Assembly: GCF_023702125.1 (NCBI RefSeq)
Contig: NZ_CP098415.1
Location: 372,001 to 436,000 of the forward strand
From: Halorubrum hochsteinianum
GTDB lineage: Archaea; Halobacteriota; Halobacteria; Halobacteriales; Haloferacaceae
Reading direction: 5' to 3'
DNA: 64,000 nucleotides
Position 1 is the first letter of the stretch. Each line of letters opens with the position of its first letter. The translations under genes and the position numbers were made by a program. Of the stretch, positions 61,843-64,000 are shown in pieces. The notes beneath the pieces were generated by a model. It worked only from the letters and a program-made list of their open reading frames with translations, was not told where the DNA came from and made no database searches.

Positions 61843-62595
61843 TCACCCGGTCTCAGCGGTCGGCGAGAGGAGATCGACGGTCGCCGCGGTCTCGACGCGG
61901 ACCGGTCGGTGCGGCTCGACGGTCCCGCGACGCGTCCCGTCGACGACCAGCGCGACCGGCTCTTCGCCGCGCTCGACGGTGACGCGGACGCCGTCCGTCA
62001 CGACCCACGTGTCGGGGCGGGTGGTGAACGGCGAGACGGGGACGACGGAGAGACCGCTCCCCGGCGACACCACCGGCCCGCCGGCCGCGGCCGCGTACCC
62101 GTCGCTGCCGAGCGGCGTGGCGACCGCGGCCCCGTCCGCGCGCACCGAGACCGACTCGCCGTCGGGGAACGCGAGCCCGTACTCCGAGATCCGCGCGGGC
62201 GTCGCCGTCACGAACGCGACGTCCGCCGCCGCGAGGCGACGCCGACCGTCCCCCGCGCCCTCGACCGCGAGAACCGGGTGGCCGACGCGCTCGAATCCCC
62301 CGATTGCGCCCTCGGATCCCTCAAGACCGTCGACGACGGCGTCGAGTCGGTCGGCCGCGAGGGCCGCGTCGACGGCGTGACGGCCGTCACCGACCGGGAG
62401 GATCGGGACCGGAGGCGCGTCCCCGCTCGCGACCGCTCGCGCCGCGTCCCGCAGCGCGGTCGCTCCGACGGCGACGATCGCGTCGCTCTCGGGGAGGTCG
62501 ACGAGGCGTGCGTCGGCGGCGGTCGCCGCCGTTCGCATCGCCGCCGCCGGCTCGCCGTCGCCGAGAACCGCGAGGCGGCGCGTCGGCTCACTCAT
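61843..62595 (-). CDS. NAD kinase-like protein with degenerate GGDGT motif
   Basis: A 250-aa protein. The C-terminal half has the NAD kinase pattern: VRADGAAVATPLGSDGYAAAAGGPVVSPGSG and then SVVPVSPF. The N-terminal GGDGT motif, which holds the catalytic Asp, is replaced by AVGATALRD. It may bind NAD or a dinucleotide without phosphorylating it. It is inserted among cytochrome bc genes, suggesting redox sensing, but this is inference. Confidence 0.72.
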   Translation of the reverse strand: MSEPTRRLAVLGDGEPAAAMRTAATAADARLVDLPESDAIVAVGATALRDAARAVASGDAPPVPILPVGDGRHAVDAALAADRLDAVVDGLEGSEGAIGGFERVGHPVLAVEGAGDGRRRLAAADVAFVTATPARISEYGLAFPDGESVSVRADGAAVATPLGSDGYAAAAGGPVVSPGSGLSVVPVSPFTTRPDTWVVTDGVRVTVERGEEPVALVVDGTRRGTVEPHRPVRVETAATVDLLSPTAETG

Positions 62596-62703
62596 GCGCG
62601 GTGGTGGGGCGAGCGGAGGTGAAAAGCTCCCGGTTCGTCGGCGGTCGCCGAGTCCGGGACGGACCCTCCGGAGGAACGGGAAGGAAGACGAGCGGTCGTG
62701 TGT

Positions 62704-62982
62704 TCAGTTCGCGGCCGCGTCGTCGTCGTTGAGGGAGGCGCGGAGCTGCCGGCTGACCGGGATCAGCACCCAGAACGTCAGCATACCGAGGATCATCAGC
62801 CAGAAGAACATGTCGCCCGCGAGCAGTCCGATCTCACCGTACGCCGTGTTCACGCCTTCCGCCGGGTTCACGAGCTGAACCACCTCGTAGTACGACGGCG
62901 TCCGGTACCAGCCGCCGAAGGTGATCCACCCGAGACCGCCGATCGCGAACAGGGCGAAGCCCTTCATGAACTCGTCTGCCAT
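62704..62982 (-). CDS. Small membrane protein of the cytochrome bc cluster (probably DUF7314)
   Basis: A 92-aa protein with two hydrophobic helices (KGFALFAIGGLGWITFGGWY and LLAGDMFFWLMILGMLTFWVLI). It lies 4 bp after the upstream small membrane protein gene, so it is co-transcribed with the bc genes. Likely an accessory subunit; no cofactor motif seen. Confidence 0.7.
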   Translation of the reverse strand: MADEFMKGFALFAIGGLGWITFGGWYRTPSYYEVVQLVNPAEGVNTAYGEIGLLAGDMFFWLMILGMLTFWVLIPVSRQLRASLNDDDAAAN

Positions 62983-62986
62983 TATC

Positions 62987-63418
62987 TCACGTTTCGTTGG
63001 CGTCGTCTTGAGACTTTCCCATCCCTTGTCCGCGGAACCGGGTTCCGAGGACGTACACGGCGGTTCCGAGGACGATGAACCCCACGCCGGTGATCGCCAG
63101 AATCGCCACGAGCACGTCCTCCGGCGGCAGGATCCCGGCGCTGTCGAGCAGGTAGACGATGGTCGTTCGGATGAAGCTGATCTGGAGCGTCGCGGCGTCG
63201 ATGAGCGTGAACCCGACGAAGTAGGTCACCACCGCGGCGAGCGTCGAGAAGACGGTCACCGCCTTGTACAGCCTGAACGGGACGACGATCTCGCGGCCGC
63301 TCGGTCCCTGCCGCGGACCGGTCGGCTCGTTGCGCGGGTCGGCGTCGTCGTCGCCGGCGATCGGATCGCCGGTCTCGTCGAACGCCTGCGTGGAGTCGCC
63401 GTCTGTTGAGGATGACAT
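62987..63418 (-). CDS. Small membrane protein of the cytochrome bc cluster (probably DUF7315)
   Basis: A 143-aa protein with a long acidic N-terminus (about 1-45) and two hydrophobic helices (KAVTVFSTLAAVVTYFVGFTLI and VAILAITGVGFIVLGTAVYVLG). It lies directly downstream of the cytochrome b C-terminal gene. Probable accessory subunit of the haloarchaeal bc-type complex. Confidence 0.7.
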   Translation of the reverse strand: MSSSTDGDSTQAFDETGDPIAGDDDADPRNEPTGPRQGPSGREIVVPFRLYKAVTVFSTLAAVVTYFVGFTLIDAATLQISFIRTTIVYLLDSAGILPPEDVLVAILAITGVGFIVLGTAVYVLGTRFRGQGMGKSQDDANET

Positions 63419-63499
63419 TGGTGACGCGGAGCGGCGGAAAGCGGGTGGGTGGCGGTCGGAACTGCGGTGCGAGCGGGAGTGGTGTGCGGTTCTCGGCCG

Positions 63500-64000
63500 T
63501 TACTTCGGCGGCCGGAGCATGTAGTACCGGCGGTTGAGGTCGTACATGTACCCCTCGCGCATCGTCTTCAGCACGGCGTAGGTAACGACGCCGCCGGCCA
63601 CCGGGAGCATGAACACGAGCGAGAACAGCAGCTCGAGCTGGACCGGGAAGAAGTTCTGGATGGCGAGCACGGCCAGCGTGATCGCCAGGATGACGCCGGC
63701 GACGCCGAGCGCGGCCCAGCCCGGCTCCTCGACGGGCCGCCGGGCGTTCCCCTTGTTGAGGAAGGGAACGAGCGTGATGACGCCGAAGATGGCCCCGTGG
63801 GCGATGAGCCCGAGCAGCTCGTTGGACATGACGATGTTCCCGCCGAGCACCGCGAGGTCGGGGTTGATCGGGTCGAGCTTCAGCAGGCCGAACGACCAGT
63901 AGAGGTACCAGTCGGGCAGGATGATCGCCGGCGTCGAGCCGGGGTTGGCCGGATCCCCGAAGTGCGACGGGAGGATCGAGGCCACGAGCAGGATGATCCC
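63500..64000 (-). CDS. Cytochrome b, C-terminal (PetD-like) domain, partial
   Basis: The reading frame runs out of the window, so the N-terminus is missing. ILPDWYLYWSFGLLK contains the PEWY-type quinol-oxidation motif, here PDWY, followed by membrane helices of the cytochrome b C-terminal domain (PF00032). The C-terminal tail is YDLNRRYYMLRPPK. It belongs to a cytochrome bc complex transferring electrons from menaquinol. Confidence 0.88.
   Translation of the reverse strand, partial: GIILLVASILPSHFGDPANPGSTPAIILPDWYLYWSFGLLKLDPINPDLAVLGGNIVMSNELLGLIAHGAIFGVITLVPFLNKGNARRPVEEPGWAALGVAGVILAITLAVLAIQNFFPVQLELLFSLVFMLPVAGGVVTYAVLKTMREGYMYDLNRRYYMLRPPK

Overview
The window is chromosomal DNA from a haloarchaeon, most likely Halorubrum or a close relative. 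It is very GC-rich, and the predicted proteins are strongly acidic. Many genes have an archaeal TATA-like box about 23-33 nt upstream of the start codon, which implies leaderless or near-leaderless mRNAs. Archaeal marker genes are present: sn-glycerol-1-phosphate dehydrogenase, a GET3/ArsA ATPase, MBF1, an AglJ-type glycosyltransferase, Tat-type lipoproteins and a haloarchaeal cytochrome bc cluster. No tRNA, rRNA or CRISPR array was recognised.

Layout. 0-0.3 kb: partial copy of a dispersed hairpin element. 0.3-2 kb: AI-2E-type permease and a NYN/LabA protein. 2-8.4 kb: a tightly overlapped lysine (diaminopimelate, succinylase-type) operon dapA-dapB-dapD-lysA-dapF-dapE, with a possible Lys-Lys leader peptide in front. 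8.6-12 kb: HAD hydrolase, HD phosphohydrolase and an aldehyde-dehydrogenase-like protein lacking its catalytic Cys. 12-16.4 kb: a 1257-aa wHTH/P-loop ATPase/TPR protein and a PUA protein. 16.5-24.9 kb: second hairpin element, presenilin-like protease, nitrilase, SRPBCC protein, small haloarchaeal proteins, AbrB/PhoU regulator, CheY, glycosyltransferase and a zinc-ribbon membrane protein. 24.9-44.5 kb: a 20-kb island of three Dpp/Opp peptide ABC transporters. A has no binding protein. B is complete but its binding protein is circularly permuted. C is decaying, with a broken binding protein and a broken permease next to an IS6-family insertion. 44.5-49.8 kb: truncated AMP-binding-like protein, cupin, dnaJ, dnaK, tpiA. 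49.9-55 kb: DICT protein, DsbB, MBF1, aroA, third hairpin element, GET3. 55-64 kb: membrane protein pair, DUF2103-type protein, LysE exporter, egsA, DUF420-type protein, M28 peptidase, and the end of a cytochrome bc operon with an NAD-kinase-like protein embedded in it.

Main points to examine. (1) The lipoprotein at 34876-36858 has its C-terminal lobe segment placed before its N-terminal segment, an apparent natural circular permutation of an SBP_bac_5 protein. (2) A three-hairpin element occurs three times in the same orientation, with compensatory base changes in its stems and a conserved GGG/GGG internal loop. (3) The wHTH-ATPase-TPR protein has a STAND-like architecture. (4) Several enzyme-family proteins lack their signature catalytic motif. 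(5) Short tandem duplications sit at the 3' ends of several genes.
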